DNA from: Lingula anatina
Lineage: Eukaryota > Brachiopoda > Lingulata > Lingulida > Lingulidae
NCBI RefSeq assembly: GCF_001039355.2
Contig: NW_019775769.1
Location: forward strand, 324,027 to 388,026
Direction: 5' to 3'
DNA: 64,000 bases
Both the position numbers and the translations under genes were made by a program. The notes beneath the pieces are model-generated. The model worked only from the letters and a program-made list of their open reading frames with translations. It did not search any database and was not told the origin of the DNA. Shown in pieces: positions 25,501-34,926 of this stretch. Positions within the stretch are counted from its first letter, which is position 1; every line of letters begins with the position of its first letter.

Positions 25501-28500
25501 ATTTTAAATTATACTATTTAATTTGATTCCTTGTATATTGTTTATTGATGAGGCCTTTGTTTCAATTTCCAACTACCACTTATAGACTTGTCAAGCTTTT
25601 GCTTGGTATCATTTCATAAGGGCTCATGGGATATAAAATTCATCATTTCAGCCAACTGCAGGAACAACCCCAACATCTGTGACCCCAATGCAGCCTGCAC
25701 CCTGGCCGGCAGTGACTATGTCTGTCTGTGTAATAGAGGTTACCGTGGTGATGGCAAGAGGTGTTATGGTAGGCAATAAATGTTGTAATTCATAACTTCA
25801 TGATAAAATATATTATATATTAATATTTCTATTAAAAAGTTTCAAGTTTGGTTGTCAATTTTCATGTTTAAAGAATTGTAACTATTTTGATTTGTTAATA
25901 ATATCATAAGCACTCTGTGTACTAGTGAAACAGTCAGTGTTAATTTATTCCAAAGTGAAAAAAGTCAGTCATGGTACACGTGTATATGAAGAATGACAAG
26001 TTCTAAAACAAATACATAACATATGTAATACTAACTGTATTTGACAGCTTCCTCAGCAGCAGACAGCTACCTCCTGTACACCCAAGGCATGTCCATAATG
26101 CAGGTACCTTTCAACCCCAGCCAGAGAGAGCCTGGCAAGCAGGTGCTGCTCATACCAGGTATGTCGTTATCTATAATTTAGATATGAAAGGTGAAAACTG
26201 TACTGCTTAAAACCAAGAAAAAAGGCCCAGTGTAGTTCTCCATGCAGCAGTTAAAATATGCGTGAAGTGTATCAATCTAAACAGTTCCACCAAAATAATA
26301 TTTTACTGTATATTTGAAAATATCATTTCTCTGTACTTTACACAGCTAATGCTATGAAATCTTTTAAAAGATACAGTAACAGATATACAGCATCTATCCC
26401 ATTGTATTTTCTAAATATAATTCCCAAGATTTTGATACCATTCCCAGCTAACATTGTGCCTTATGGACATACCTATAATCCATGTTCTTCCCCCCAGGTC
26501 AGACAGCTATTGGTATAGATGTGGACTGTTATGAGCGCAGTATTTACTGGACAGATGTCTCTAACAGGGTGATCCGCCAGGCCAGATTGGATGGGTCTGA
26601 TCAGAAAATTGTCATCAAAGGTACCAGTGCCACAGTAGAAATACAGGGGCGGATCCAGAGATATTTTCTGACAGTTTTCTTAATTATCTTTGTTTATCCA
26701 TCCTACATTTTTGGCCGTTTTCTGACAGAAAAAATTGGATACCCGACAATGATAACTTGAAAATCTGACCGTCTTCCAGAAGACCCAGAAGATGGCCTCA
26801 ATCCGCCCCTGAAAGAAGACCTATTTTAAGTATTATATCCCCATACAGAATTCAATGCTGTAAAAAAATAGTAAATCATAAATCAAGCTCTCTATCATTT
26901 CTTTGGTTCTGTCTTGATTAATATAAAGGAATAATGCCCATGGTTCTGTTGTCAACTTCTACCTGTTTTTCCTCCGCAGATCTTGGCTCCCCAGAGGGCG
27001 TTGCTGTGGACTGGGTGTCCAGGAACATGTATTGGTCAGACTCAGCTCTGGACAGAATAGAGGTGGCCAGGCTGGACGGATCTTACAGGAAGACCCTCTT
27101 CAAGACTGGACTGGTCAACCCCAGAGGCATTGCTGTGGACCCAGCTAGGGGGTAAGGAGCATGGGCGTGGGGGATCGAAATATTGATGACTTGACACTCA
27201 ATGTGGGTCTATTTTTTGTATCTTATTATGTAGGGATTGTGTATTTTACTGCACTCAATCTGTTCACTTTAAAAATATTGTTTTCTTTTTGATATTCTGA
27301 CCTATATTTACCAATGATTTCCAAGTTATATGTATGATATTGCAGATTAAAATATGAGAAATGTTTTCTATTTATATGCACATATTTTAAATGGTTCTCT
27401 TAACACAGTGGCATGGTCACAGCTAACACACTCCCTTAATGTAATTCAAGGAACATGTATTGGGCTGACTGGAACCGAAGGGAGCCAAAGATTGAAGTAG
27501 CCAACATGGACGGCACCAACCGTAGAATATTTGTCCAGGACAACCTTTTGCTGCCCAATGGACTGACTATGGATTACTCTTCACAGCAGTTATGCTGGGG
27601 AGATGCTGGTAATGCGAACATTTGTCACAACTAACACAATACACAATCACAACTAACACAATACACTATCACAACTAACACAATGTGCAATATGTAGCAC
27701 ACAGTAGTCCATGTTCACTAAAGATCCCCTTATGAGCAACTATTATGCCTTTGGCCTCTGAGAAGTTGAAAGCTTTTGAAGAAAATGTCAAAGCTATGTT
27801 CCGATATGAACTGGTATTAAAATACACTTTGATTTGGACTATCACAAAAGACACATTTGCATAACACATTACAACCATTTATAGCCTATCACAGCTAGCT
27901 ATGTGTAAAAGGTGACATGGCACTATCTGCATGTTACAACCATGCACAAACAACCAAAACATTGAAAACAGAATTATTTATTTGGTATTTATATTGTATA
28001 CATGTTCAAACTCTAGCTATATACATCATGGACATCATTCATATATGACAAATTGACAATCATTTTCATTTTACTGCAATTTTTTTCAATCACCATTTTC
28101 TTTGTTAATTTGTAGGTACACAGCGTGTTGAATGTATGAGGATAGATGGCGTTGGTAGGCGCACCATCTATGGTCTGGCTTCATATCCGTTTGGTCTGGC
28201 CAGCACAGACACCACTATATACTGGACGGACTGGGAGACGTAAGTAGCCAGTGGTCACAACTTACTGTTTTCTCTAACACAATGACAAATATGTATTGTA
28301 TGGCATTCTGTGATAGCATGAAGGCATCATATATATCTTGCCATACTTGGTCAAATCTCCTTGCTATGTGCAGGTTGTTTAAAGCCCTTTTTGCATTAAG
28401 TGATCAATTTAACTGATCCAGGCTGTTTAAGGTATTTGCGTTGTCAAGACTTGGTCAATTTCAGTTTTTATTGACTGTCAGACCCAAGGAAAATAGCTTT

Positions 28501-29063
28501 GATAGTACCAGAAATAGAATAATTTGTCACATTGATATTTCAGCAAGACAATCCCAAACATAGATAAAAATGGCGGACGTCCCAACGAGGCTCTGAGTTT
28601 GCCTGTTGGTGGCAATGGCAAGTTGTATGGAATTTCAGTTGTCAGGAATCAGTGTCCAGCAGGTGGGTGACCACAGTTGGTCATAACTGACCAATGGCAA
28701 GGATAACTAGCTTAAGTTTTGTTAATGTAGACTAATGATTATTGACAATTTGGACAGATCATGTTTCAGCCAATTTAGTGATTAGTCAACTTTGAAGAGT
28801 GTTTGATGATTGACTAAAATGTATAATTTTGTGGTTCACTAGTGTCTCCTATTACTTCAAAATATTGAAAATATGTTATAATGATTGATTTATGTCTGCA
28901 GTAGTTAACAGTTATTTTTTGTATCACAGGATCAAACGCATGTGCTCGTAACAATGGAGGTTGCCGTTTCCTGTGCCTGCCTACCCAGTACGGTGGCCAC
29001 ACATGCGCATGCCCAGATAACGTGGATGAAAATGAATGTAACGAACTCTTACTAAAATTGTAA
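6193..29063 (+). CDS. NID: Nidogen (entactin), basement-membrane linker glycoprotein, 25 coding exons
   Basis: Secreted extracellular-matrix protein. Family members bridge the laminin and collagen IV networks in basement membranes. Exons: 6193-6387, 14677-14825, 15076-15220, 15547-15755, 16284-16378, 16949-17092, 17335-17571, 18063-18263, 18469-18681, 18994-19116, 19439-19561, 20580-20711, 22295-22429, 23381-23509, 24058-24396, 24832-24981, 25324-25452, 25652-25768, 26048-26158, 26498-26620, 26980-27151, 27451-27608, 28116-28239, 28544-28662, 28930-29063. They join in frame to 3906 nt (1301 residues plus TAA), close to vertebrate nidogen length. Order: signal peptide (1-19), NIDO (about 60-264), EGF (265-312), G2F (313-529), eleven EGFs (530-988), YWTD propeller (989-1257), EGF (1258-1301). 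I see no thyroglobulin type-1 module (no CWCV-type exon), unlike vertebrate nidogens. Introns 5-20 are all phase 1. The start is the first ATG, followed by a hydrophobic leader. Exon borders were placed by eye. Confidence 0.93.
8060..8134. repeat. Compound (CT)n microsatellite in nidogen intron 1
   Basis: Two pure CT runs (about 8060-8092 and 8108-8134) separated by a C-rich CCACCCCCTCCCACC segment. The spurious open frame across it on the minus strand is a repeat artefact. Confidence 0.95.
9196..9222. repeat. Poly-T tract in nidogen intron 1
   Basis: About 27 consecutive T, followed by a short direct repeat of GTAAGAAGGTT. No poly-A signal or retroelement body is visible on either side, so I call only a homopolymer. 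Confidence 0.85.
11396..11438. repeat. (AAT)n microsatellite in nidogen intron 1
   Basis: About 13 uninterrupted AAT units. Confidence 0.95.
14573..14610. repeat. (CT)n microsatellite upstream of nidogen exon 2
   Basis: About 19 CT units end 66 bases before the exon 2 acceptor. A pyrimidine run here could act as an extended polypyrimidine tract. Length variation might affect recognition of the far end of the 8.3-kb intron; that is inference. Confidence 0.9.
14677..16378 (+). other. NID: Nidogen NIDO domain exons 2-5
   Basis: Four exons (14677-14825, 15076-15220, 15547-15755, 16284-16378) encode residues 66-264. Family hallmarks include VNSNGHLSF at the first strand, [10 protein letters not shown] in the middle, [15 protein letters not shown], and a closing segment GVWMFHIG. 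The NIDO domain is shared with mucin-4, alpha-tectorin and related extracellular proteins. The order NIDO-EGF-G2F is specific to nidogen. Confidence 0.92.
16381..16555. repeat. Compound (GT)n microsatellite right after nidogen exon 5
   Basis: It begins within the donor region of exon 5 (GGTAAGTGTGTG) and runs as imperfect GT/GC/AT dinucleotides. A pure GT stretch of about 44 bases lies near 16508-16554. Open frames of over 100 residues on both strands here are repeat artefacts. Confidence 0.93.
16949..17092 (+). other. NID: Nidogen exon 6: EGF module between NIDO and G2F
   Basis: A symmetric phase 1-1 exon encoding one EGF-like module with six cysteines. It starts near [10 protein letters not shown] and ends GNGKDC. 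In vertebrate nidogens a single EGF also precedes the G2F barrel, so the position supports orthology. Confidence 0.9.
17132..17191. repeat. (TTTA)n-type simple repeat in nidogen intron 6
   Basis: An imperfect TTTA/TTTTTA run of about 60 bases between exons 6 and 7. Confidence 0.85.
17335..18681 (+). other. NID: Nidogen G2F beta-barrel exons 7-9
   Basis: Three symmetric phase 1-1 exons (17335-17571, 18063-18263, 18469-18681) encode about 217 residues of the G2 globule. Diagnostic segments include [33 protein letters not shown] and the second half around [13 protein letters not shown]. In vertebrates this 11-stranded barrel, related in fold to GFP, binds perlecan and collagen IV. Partner binding here is inferred from the family. 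Confidence 0.92.
19349..19447 (+). repeat. 42-bp tandem repeat carrying the 3' splice site of nidogen exon 11
   Basis: Three degenerate copies start at 19349, 19391 and 19433, exactly 42 bases apart. Each contains TTTCA(C/G)ATATA(A/G)ATGAGT. The third copy provides the true acceptor and the DIDEC codons of exon 11. The second keeps an intact TTTCAG, but reading from it meets TAA a few codons later. The first has lost the AG (CAC). Confidence 0.85.
21658..21884. mobile_element. Small terminal-inverted-repeat element in nidogen intron 12
   Basis: TGGCAGATCCAG at 21661-21672 is perfectly inverted as CTGGATCTGCCA at 21870-21881. The flanking CAA and ATG make the repeat about 15 bases with one or two mismatches. 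The interior is about 200 bases, non-coding, and includes two tandem ACACAAGACA(A/G)TACCAAGC units (about 21720-21762). The ends share a G-GATCCAG core with the elements at 282-448 and 26644-26811, but the interiors look unrelated. No clear target-site duplication. MITE status is likely; superfamily unassigned. Confidence 0.55.
23337..23369. repeat. (TTAA)n-type simple repeat before nidogen exon 14
   Basis: An imperfect TTAATTAA run ends 11 bases before the exon 14 acceptor, lying across the polypyrimidine region. Confidence 0.85.
23621..23900. mobile_element. Long foldback (palindromic) element in nidogen intron 14
   Basis: A 280-bp imperfect palindrome. The outermost GATCGCATTCAC pairs with GTGAATGCGATC. 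Inward, AAATCCTGGGGACTAAATATG, CCGCCTAATCTTTTAATA and CTCTCACACGCCTCCCCA each recur inverted on the right arm. Arms of about 120 bases surround a spacer of about 35 bases near GCGGGGGGACAG. The left arm has an insertion of about 17 bases relative to the right. There is no open frame. This is the structure of a foldback or snapback MITE. The element is GC-rich compared with the intron around it. Confidence 0.85.
25453..25490. repeat. (CA)n microsatellite at the nidogen exon 17 donor
   Basis: It starts directly after the GTGAGC donor of exon 17 and consists of CACACG/CACACA units. Confidence 0.9.
26644..26811 (+). mobile_element. Short non-autonomous DNA transposon-like element (family copy 2)
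   Basis: It begins CAGGGGCGGATCCAGAG and ends CTCAATCCGCCCCTG, terminal inverted repeats of about 15 bases with one or two mismatches. It is about 168 bases long, non-coding, and homologous along its whole length to 282-448. It sits only 23 bases after the donor of nidogen exon 20, so it lies inside intron 20. No convincing target-site duplication remains. A hAT-type origin is suggested by the CAG ends but is not proven. Confidence 0.75.
27625..27690 (+). repeat. Three tandem copies of a 22-bp unit beside nidogen exon 22
   Basis: Three head-to-tail copies of TCACAACTAACACAATACAC plus two more bases, with a few changes in the last copy. They start 17 bases after the exon 22 donor. The same core TCACA(A/C)CTAACACA occurs singly at many other intron positions in this gene. 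Confidence 0.9.
28930..29063 (+). other. NID: Nidogen exon 25: C-terminal EGF-like module and stop
   Basis: It encodes [16 protein letters not shown] and TCACPD, the EGF-like module that follows the propeller in nidogens (as in LDL-receptor relatives), then a short tail and TAA at 29061-29063. A GTGAGC donor lies only 4 bases after the stop, which suggests splicing within the 3' UTR. Confidence 0.88.
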
Positions 29064-29980
29064 AGGTGAGCTTGGTTTTAAAAAGGTTTCATTTTACTTT
29101 TTTTGTCAGTTTGATATTTATTTTGATATTTAAAAATAAAATAAGTTTCATGTTTTAAGTGTTAATTAAAATAAGGAATTTACTTCCTCAAGACTTTGTG
29201 ACTGTCAGTTTTCACGGACTGTCAAAGGCAAGGTATACAACTCTAATGATAAGTGCACAGCAACTTGTCATGCACAGATATTCTGTTTTGTGACACTGGG
29301 TCGCAAACAGACTAAATATAGAGATTTTATTTTTCAGGTGCTAACGTCAAAGTTTGCCAAAATAAAAAATCACAGATACAGGAGAAAGACATCCATCCCT
29401 CTTCACAGTTATGAAGAGAACAAGTCCTCAAGAACAACTGTGATTCTAATATTGTATCAGTTCTTTATCTAAGACATTGTATAATGACGGTTTTAACTTG
29501 ACAGTAATATTATGTGTATATTCATCTTGAAGGACTTTGTTCCTTTTGTACAGAACATATAAACCCACCTATACTAGAACAGCTCCTCTGTAGAAAGGGA
29601 AATTTCGCAGGACTTGATGCATTTTATGCCAGTGGAGATGTAGTTTTGGCAGGTGCATGAAAACTAGACATACTCATTCATCAAGACATTAAGAAATGAA
29701 TGTCCCAGTTAAAGGCGGAGTTGGAAATACTCCCATTGTCATAGGCACCAGATGTTTTAAACCTCTCAGGTTGACCCAACTTGTATTATATTGAATTTTT
29801 ATAGCGTATATATATATATATATATTAGAAATTTTAGATGTTTCCTTTAAAATCTTTTTTACATTTTAAAAAAGTAGCAGTATCAGTTTGGATATCATGT
29901 TCAAATGAAATTTTGTTGCTCAAACTGTTCTCCTTGCCATTAAAATTATGAACTACAGAGAAATAAATGGCCAAGCTTTT
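29064..29980 (+). other. Probable nidogen 3' UTR with one intron and a poly-A signal
   Basis: A GTGAGC donor at 29067 and a TTTTTCAG acceptor ending at 29337 could remove a 271-base intron just after the stop codon. That is too close to the stop to trigger decay. Downstream, AATAAA at 29962-29967 is a candidate poly-A signal. A 60-codon open frame inside (29290-29472) has no domain and spans the inferred acceptor, so I treat it as chance. Confidence 0.5.
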
Positions 29981-29984
29981 CAAT

Positions 29985-32823
29985 TATAGTTTATGATGAC
30001 ATGAAACTTTAAAAGTGAAGTTGTCTTGATGTTGGCGTTTATAGTAAGTATTTAATATTTATAGTAAGAATTAAAATGTGATTTAATAGAATAATTTGGA
30101 TTATTTTTACGTAATAACTACAGCGAATGACAACTCCACGTTTTGACGTTTCAAAGCACTGCATATGTGTTCAAGATCTATATTTAGGTTAACATCTTGA
30201 ATTCAGGCCGGCTATTCCTTCCGCGAAACAGATGTAACGTGCACAATTCGTTGATGTCACATTCGCACTTATATGCAAAGGGACAAATGGCTAATTCGCT
30301 CTCACAGTTCTTATTTTCTTAATCATACTGATTAGTGTATTAATGGTAAAGTTCCCCAACAGAAGAATTAACCACAATGTACCAGTAGACATTCCAAGGA
30401 CAGAAACTGTTCAACAACGATATCGTCCAAGGCAGGGCATCAGTTAAGCCTCTCCCAAAATGAAATTGTATGTTAATTTCACAATGTACATGTAAGTCAA
30501 CACAGATCATGCCCTGCGCGCAAACGCGCACATACAGTAAGAACTAATCCCAGAGCGTGTACTGCTGATATTGAACACTGGGTAAAATCATCCCACGTGA
30601 TCTCGATCAGAACACCCGACTTTCATGTTTTTCTCGTTTGTAAAGATGACCTTCAAAAATAAAAATGCTGTATTTCTGGTATATTTCACCAAAACAGAGA
30701 AAAAAACTAACACCTACGTTTCGAAAAATCTCAGTGCGGTCCTCTACGAACTTGTTCCATCAACTATCTACCCTACCCCCACCCCTCTCCCGAGGAAATG
30801 AAGGACCAAAATGTGTTTTTCATTATCCATGAAGTAGTCTTACTATACCCTAAGTTCTGCCACGCCCTCACCACTCCAGACCCCTCTCGCCCACCCAGAC
30901 ACCCACGCCACATCAGGCTGTAATCCTATGCGCCATCCCCGAGACCTGTTTACTGTGGAACCTGGCACCCAACCTTACACATCCGTAATACAAATACCTC
31001 AACACAGCAGATGCCGCTTACTAAATTTTAATTGGACTTTTTCAGGTACATTTTTTTAATCTTTTCCTAGATTAAAACGCGCTTTTAGAATTTAACTTGA
31101 CACTTTCCTCGTTTGTACGAAAGCATATTCGAAAACTTTTGGTTTTCTATCACTCGGTTTTGCCTTGCAATCAGGGGAATTGATATTGTAAAACAACTTT
31201 TCTTCTCGCCATCAGCAATTTATGAATGTGACACCACTGAACACTCTTAAACATCGTGAACAAATGAAAGTTAAGAATTGTATCTACTAAAATGATTCGG
31301 ATGGAAAAATGTCCTAGTTAACTTTCTTTTAAATACACGTAAATGAAAAGCGAATCAAATTTGACTACGAGCGTCAGTAATTAACGTGTGGGTAGCTGAG
31401 AGTACTGAGACGCTGGTGCTTATTTTACGTCAAGCCCTTGTCAACTCTCCATCGAGTGCACTGTAGAAAAGAAACACATCTGTTCCTCTCATATTCTACT
31501 ACCTCTGTTTGCCGCGACCTCTTTCTTTCCAAAGTCCTCTTTCTTTTAAGTAGGAAAATCGGTTCATTGGCTCTTCCAATTATTTGTGCCTCGGTAGAGA
31601 GAGGGTTGGCGTAAATTTAATCGAAGCATTTGTTCGATGCGTGAGGGAGGCAAGGAGGTGGGGCGTCTCTCCAAACAAAAAATACAACAGCTGGGGATAA
31701 AAAAAGAAGGAAGTAGATCATTGTTATATGTTATAAAATGATTGCACTGAGAGTTTTCTTGTGCACATTTTCCTTTAAAACCTGTGCGGTTTAAAGGCAG
31801 CTGCAGGATAAACAAGCTTATAGGTTTGAAGGCAGAATAAACAATTAAGCTCATAGCTGACCGAGGAATAAAAAAGAAAATCCAAAAAGACCATGCTGAA
31901 CAACTAATATGATGTACAATAACTTTATCATTGCCGTCACCTTTTCCATTCATTCAAAAAGCTGTCTCGTTTCTAGTTCATTATGTTCGTCATGACAAAT
32001 GCCTCACCATTATGAAAAGGGGTATATAATAAGCTAAGTCATATAATGGTTGTCAATCACAATATCCGCTTCGTTTTTAAATATAAAAAAGTCCTTTAAC
32101 TTTCATTGATTGTAATGAGGAAGTCTGCAGTATTTTTAGTCTCCCAATAGATTGATGGATGATGACGTCATTTCTGTGAAAAAAAAATATATATATATAT
32201 ATTTTTAACTTTTTTTGTATATCTCTCTGTACCAGAGTGCACAAAATTAGCAAGAGAAATATATGTGAACAGCCAGCAAAATATTAATCTCCATTACCCT
32301 AGTACTAGTAGAGGGTACAGAATCTCCGTCTTGTCCGTTGCAAGATGTGGTCGGTTTCTACAGTGCCGTGTTCTTGTTCTGAATTAATCGGCATTTTTGA
32401 CCTGTGAATGCGTTCTGAAGACAGTGCACTTAATAACAAACCACACAGATCAGTGTGAATAACAAATATCTGGTTAACGTACTTAATTCTGGACAGATGT
32501 TTGCCTATTCATTTTTATTTTTGTAAAACGCATTCATTTTTCTGTGCATTGAGGATGTGAAGCGTATGTATTACCCTTTCATTCGGTATTGCCATAAAAG
32601 CTGGCATTATAAAAGTGTTGATTTTAACCCTGAAAAATGTCAGAATTGGTGATTGTTGAGGAAAGGTAAAAACGATCGACCCTATCGTTTTAGCATCAGG
32701 AATAGTTCGTAAAAAAATCTATAAGTAATATATTATTAGATCTAGTCGTTGGAGACAAAACCAATTTAATTCGGAAGGATTTTTTTCTTCTGTCTTTTCC
32801 TTTAATTTGATAATAAGTGCCTT

Positions 32824-32874
<51 letters not shown>

Positions 32875-33970
32875 TTATTGAGCACTGAAATGTTTTTACA
32901 TTTAGAGGCTCTCTAGCTACTATACATTATACATATGGAAAGATAGTAAGGATAGTAAGTAAATGAAAGAGAAAAAAAAATTATACTTATATAATGTTAC
33001 ACAATATACATTCACTTAATATGCAGGTGAGATGCATGAAATCATTTGTGCACTTCTAGTTAATTACGTTTTTTCATAATTTTACTTACAAAAAGATTTA
33101 TTATTAATGTCTGGTATTTCATGTTTTCTTAACATATCAAATTGAATCTTCATTCCAGATTTTAAATTGTTATATACAAAAATGGAATACATTTATCTAG
33201 AAGTAGGCTGACGCAACAGAAGCATTCGGTTATAAAATGTCTGCGGTCTTAATAGGTGCAATGTCTTCGGAACTCATTCAAATTTGAAATTTCTGGTTCT
33301 GAAGACTAAGTTGTTTTTCACTATCAGAGACCCATATGACTGGCCGGGTCTAAATGTTTATCATCGTTTATAAAGATACGGTTCAACTTAATTTGTCCTA
33401 GAAAAGAAGACCATATATTGATTTGCCACGTGAAAACTAAACAACCCATGTCTTGGATTTATAATTAGTAACAATAGCAATAAGGTGACCATGGCTCTTG
33501 TTTGTATCGTCTCTAAAAACAATAAAGCGTCCCACTTCCGATCAAAGCATGAATGGACAATCGGGCCTTTTTCCCGTGAGGATTTCCTCCGTAAGGTAAA
33601 CTCAGAGTAGTAAGCTGATCATTTACTTTGACTTTCATTGCATGAGCACCTCGTGATTAAGCCGCCTTATGCAAACGCAACCTATTAACGCCGTTCAATA
33701 CAGCGCGGCCTTAGCTATTGTCCTTGGTGTTTGAATTGCACGTACGTCAATGCGTTAAGTGCAAGAATAGAAACAGTAAGTAGTGTTGGCTTTCTGAAAG
33801 CATTTAAGTGTGTGCTTCCACGCCTGGTTGACTTCAGACAGGCTCATTTTACCACTCCCTGCAGGTGTATAAATGGTAATAATGACCAAATAAGGATGAC
33901 TGAAATAAAATACTGCCCCGTGATTGGCGGAGAGGTCAGCAATGTTGGAGTTAAAAATAAACTGCTGATG
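29985..33970. other. Intergenic region, no supported gene
   Basis: AT-rich sequence between nidogen and the intronless ORF. Contents I can name: a (TA)n tract near 32187-32205, an AAT microsatellite (32826-32874), a CRE-like TGACGTCA at 32163-32170, and a C-rich patch near 30765-30910. The longest open frame (129 codons, minus, 31564-31953) has a low-complexity, frame-shadow look and no recognisable domain. Confidence 0.6.
32826..32874. repeat. (AAT)n microsatellite
   Basis: About 16 uninterrupted trinucleotide units in intergenic DNA. Confidence 0.95.
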
Positions 33971-33972
33971 TG

Positions 33973-33979
33973 TATATAG
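33973..33979 (+). promoter_or_regulatory. TATA-like box upstream of the intronless ORF
   Basis: TATATAG lies 81 bases before the ATG at 34060, a plausible distance for a core promoter with a transcription start near 34000-34010. AT-rich sequence produces such matches often, so this is weak on its own. Confidence 0.3.
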
Positions 33980-34059
33980 ACCAACGCAGCTCCACGATTT
34001 CGTCAGTTTTACAAAACGCTAAGCAATTACGAAAACTTTAAAAGTTCGGCAGGTAAGGT

Positions 34060-34926
34060 ATGTTGCCTTATACAAGTGAGCAGCCAGAGACAAGTTTGCT
34101 CTCAAGAAGAAGTAGAATTTCCCGTATAACAAATAATCTTATCAAAAACAAGGAAAAGGCAGTTCAGGATTCAAAAGTGGGTTTGGTCCTTACAAAAACA
34201 ACGTATTGTAACTTTAATGAGGACAGAAAACACACTCAAAGCAATGTGAGTAGAACTGTGGCAGAAAAGATGCATCGCTTATTGATAACCGACGAGCTGA
34301 ATCTCGATGGAGACGTCGAGACGCTGTCCGTTCACAGTCTACCCGTTACCACGCCCGAAAAACTCCGAGCAGCTTCGCCAAGTAACTCCGATAGCGAGCT
34401 AGCGACTAACTATGGACAAAATTCTCGCCGCGCGTCTGAACAAATTCAGAGGATTGAATCTCATCGAAAACCATTTCCTCCGCTTCTTACGAGGACTCTT
34501 AGCAACAGTTTGCCCGATATTTCTGAGATCAGCAAAGATAAATTGAAACAGGAGCGCCCCGCAAGACGCAGCCTTGACGGAATCGATGTTAGTGCATTAA
34601 AGCAACGCGTGATCGCTACGTCACCTCTTATAAAACCTCCCTGGGTATCGCGACACTACAGCATTGTGCATCGCCCCAGAAAAATAGTGAGGACTTGCTG
34701 TAAAAGTTGCTCCAACCCAGAAAGACAGGCCCAGGATGGCGTTCAACTGCCAGAAGGACTGAAAGTTTACAATACGTTGCCAATTTATTTCGAGAAAAAA
34801 CAAGGGCCGAAATCTTCAAGCAGTCCTAAACTAAAAAAGAAACGGGACGACGGCCCCGCTAATCTTCATAAGTGGTGTGGAGTTTCTCAGAGCACTTTGA
34901 GAAAAATTCGAGGGATTGAGGAATAA
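34060..34926 (+). CDS. Unrecognised intronless protein, 288 residues, basic and serine-rich
   Basis: The longest uninterrupted frame in the window. In-frame TAA at 34054-34056 precedes the ATG, so this start is the first possible; the frame ends GAG GAA TAA. Base composition is richer in GC than the flanks, as expected of coding DNA. The product has no signal peptide or membrane segment. It is rich in Ser, Arg and Lys, with SRRSRISRITNN near the N-terminus, a central segment LTRTLSNSLPDISEISK, and a C-terminal third with PPWVSRHYSIVHRPRK, a TCCKSC cysteine cluster and a lysine-rich KLKKKRDD. It looks largely disordered and could be nuclear or cytoplasmic; I do not recognise a family. It may be an intronless regulatory-type gene, a retrocopy, or one long exon. 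AATAAA overlaps the stop codon (34922-34927). Confidence 0.7.
   Translation: MLPYTSEQPETSLLSRRSRISRITNNLIKNKEKAVQDSKVGLVLTKTTYCNFNEDRKHTQSNVSRTVAEKMHRLLITDELNLDGDVETLSVHSLPVTTPEKLRAASPSNSDSELATNYGQNSRRASEQIQRIESHRKPFPPLLTRTLSNSLPDISEISKDKLKQERPARRSLDGIDVSALKQRVIATSPLIKPPWVSRHYSIVHRPRKIVRTCCKSCSNPERQAQDGVQLPEGLKVYNTLPIYFEKKQGPKSSSSPKLKKKRDDGPANLHKWCGVSQSTLRKIRGIEE

Larger units (their letters stand above)
18994..25768 (+). other. NID: Nidogen EGF array: eleven EGF-like modules, exons 10-18
   Basis: Nine symmetric phase 1-1 exons encode eleven six-cysteine EGF modules. Most carry the C-D-x-N-A-x-C core and a GYxGDGxxC end typical of nidogen-type EGFs. Exon 11 begins DIDEC, the calcium-binding EGF signature. 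Exon 15 (24058-24396) is unusual: it holds two complete modules and the start of a third, which finishes in exon 16. The array is longer than the four or so EGFs of vertebrate nidogens and takes the place where vertebrates have EGFs plus thyroglobulin modules. Confidence 0.9.
26048..28662 (+). other. NID: Nidogen YWTD (LDL-receptor class B) propeller, exons 19-24
   Basis: Six exons (26048-26158, 26498-26620, 26980-27151, 27451-27608, 28116-28239, 28544-28662) encode the C-terminal six-bladed propeller (residues about 989-1257). Blade motifs are seen as [57 protein letters not shown] and TIYWTDWET. The asparagine-bearing motifs VNPRGIAVD and LLPNGLTMD are also present. In vertebrate nidogen-1 this domain binds the laminin gamma-1 LE module. 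Intron phases here are mixed (2,1,2,1), unlike the phase-1 EGF part. Confidence 0.93.

Noticed and set aside
27625-27690. Regularly repeated 22-bp units considered as a CRISPR-like array
   Set aside because: The units are contiguous with no spacers, sit in an animal intron and are an ordinary minisatellite.
31564-31953. 129-codon open frame on the minus strand
   Set aside because: No domain, no signal or regular structure, no splice context, and residue composition like translated AT-rich non-coding DNA.
33731-33979. 82-codon frame just upstream of the intronless ORF
   Set aside because: No domain, and its end overlaps the candidate TATA box of the next ORF. It shows no splice link to 34060.
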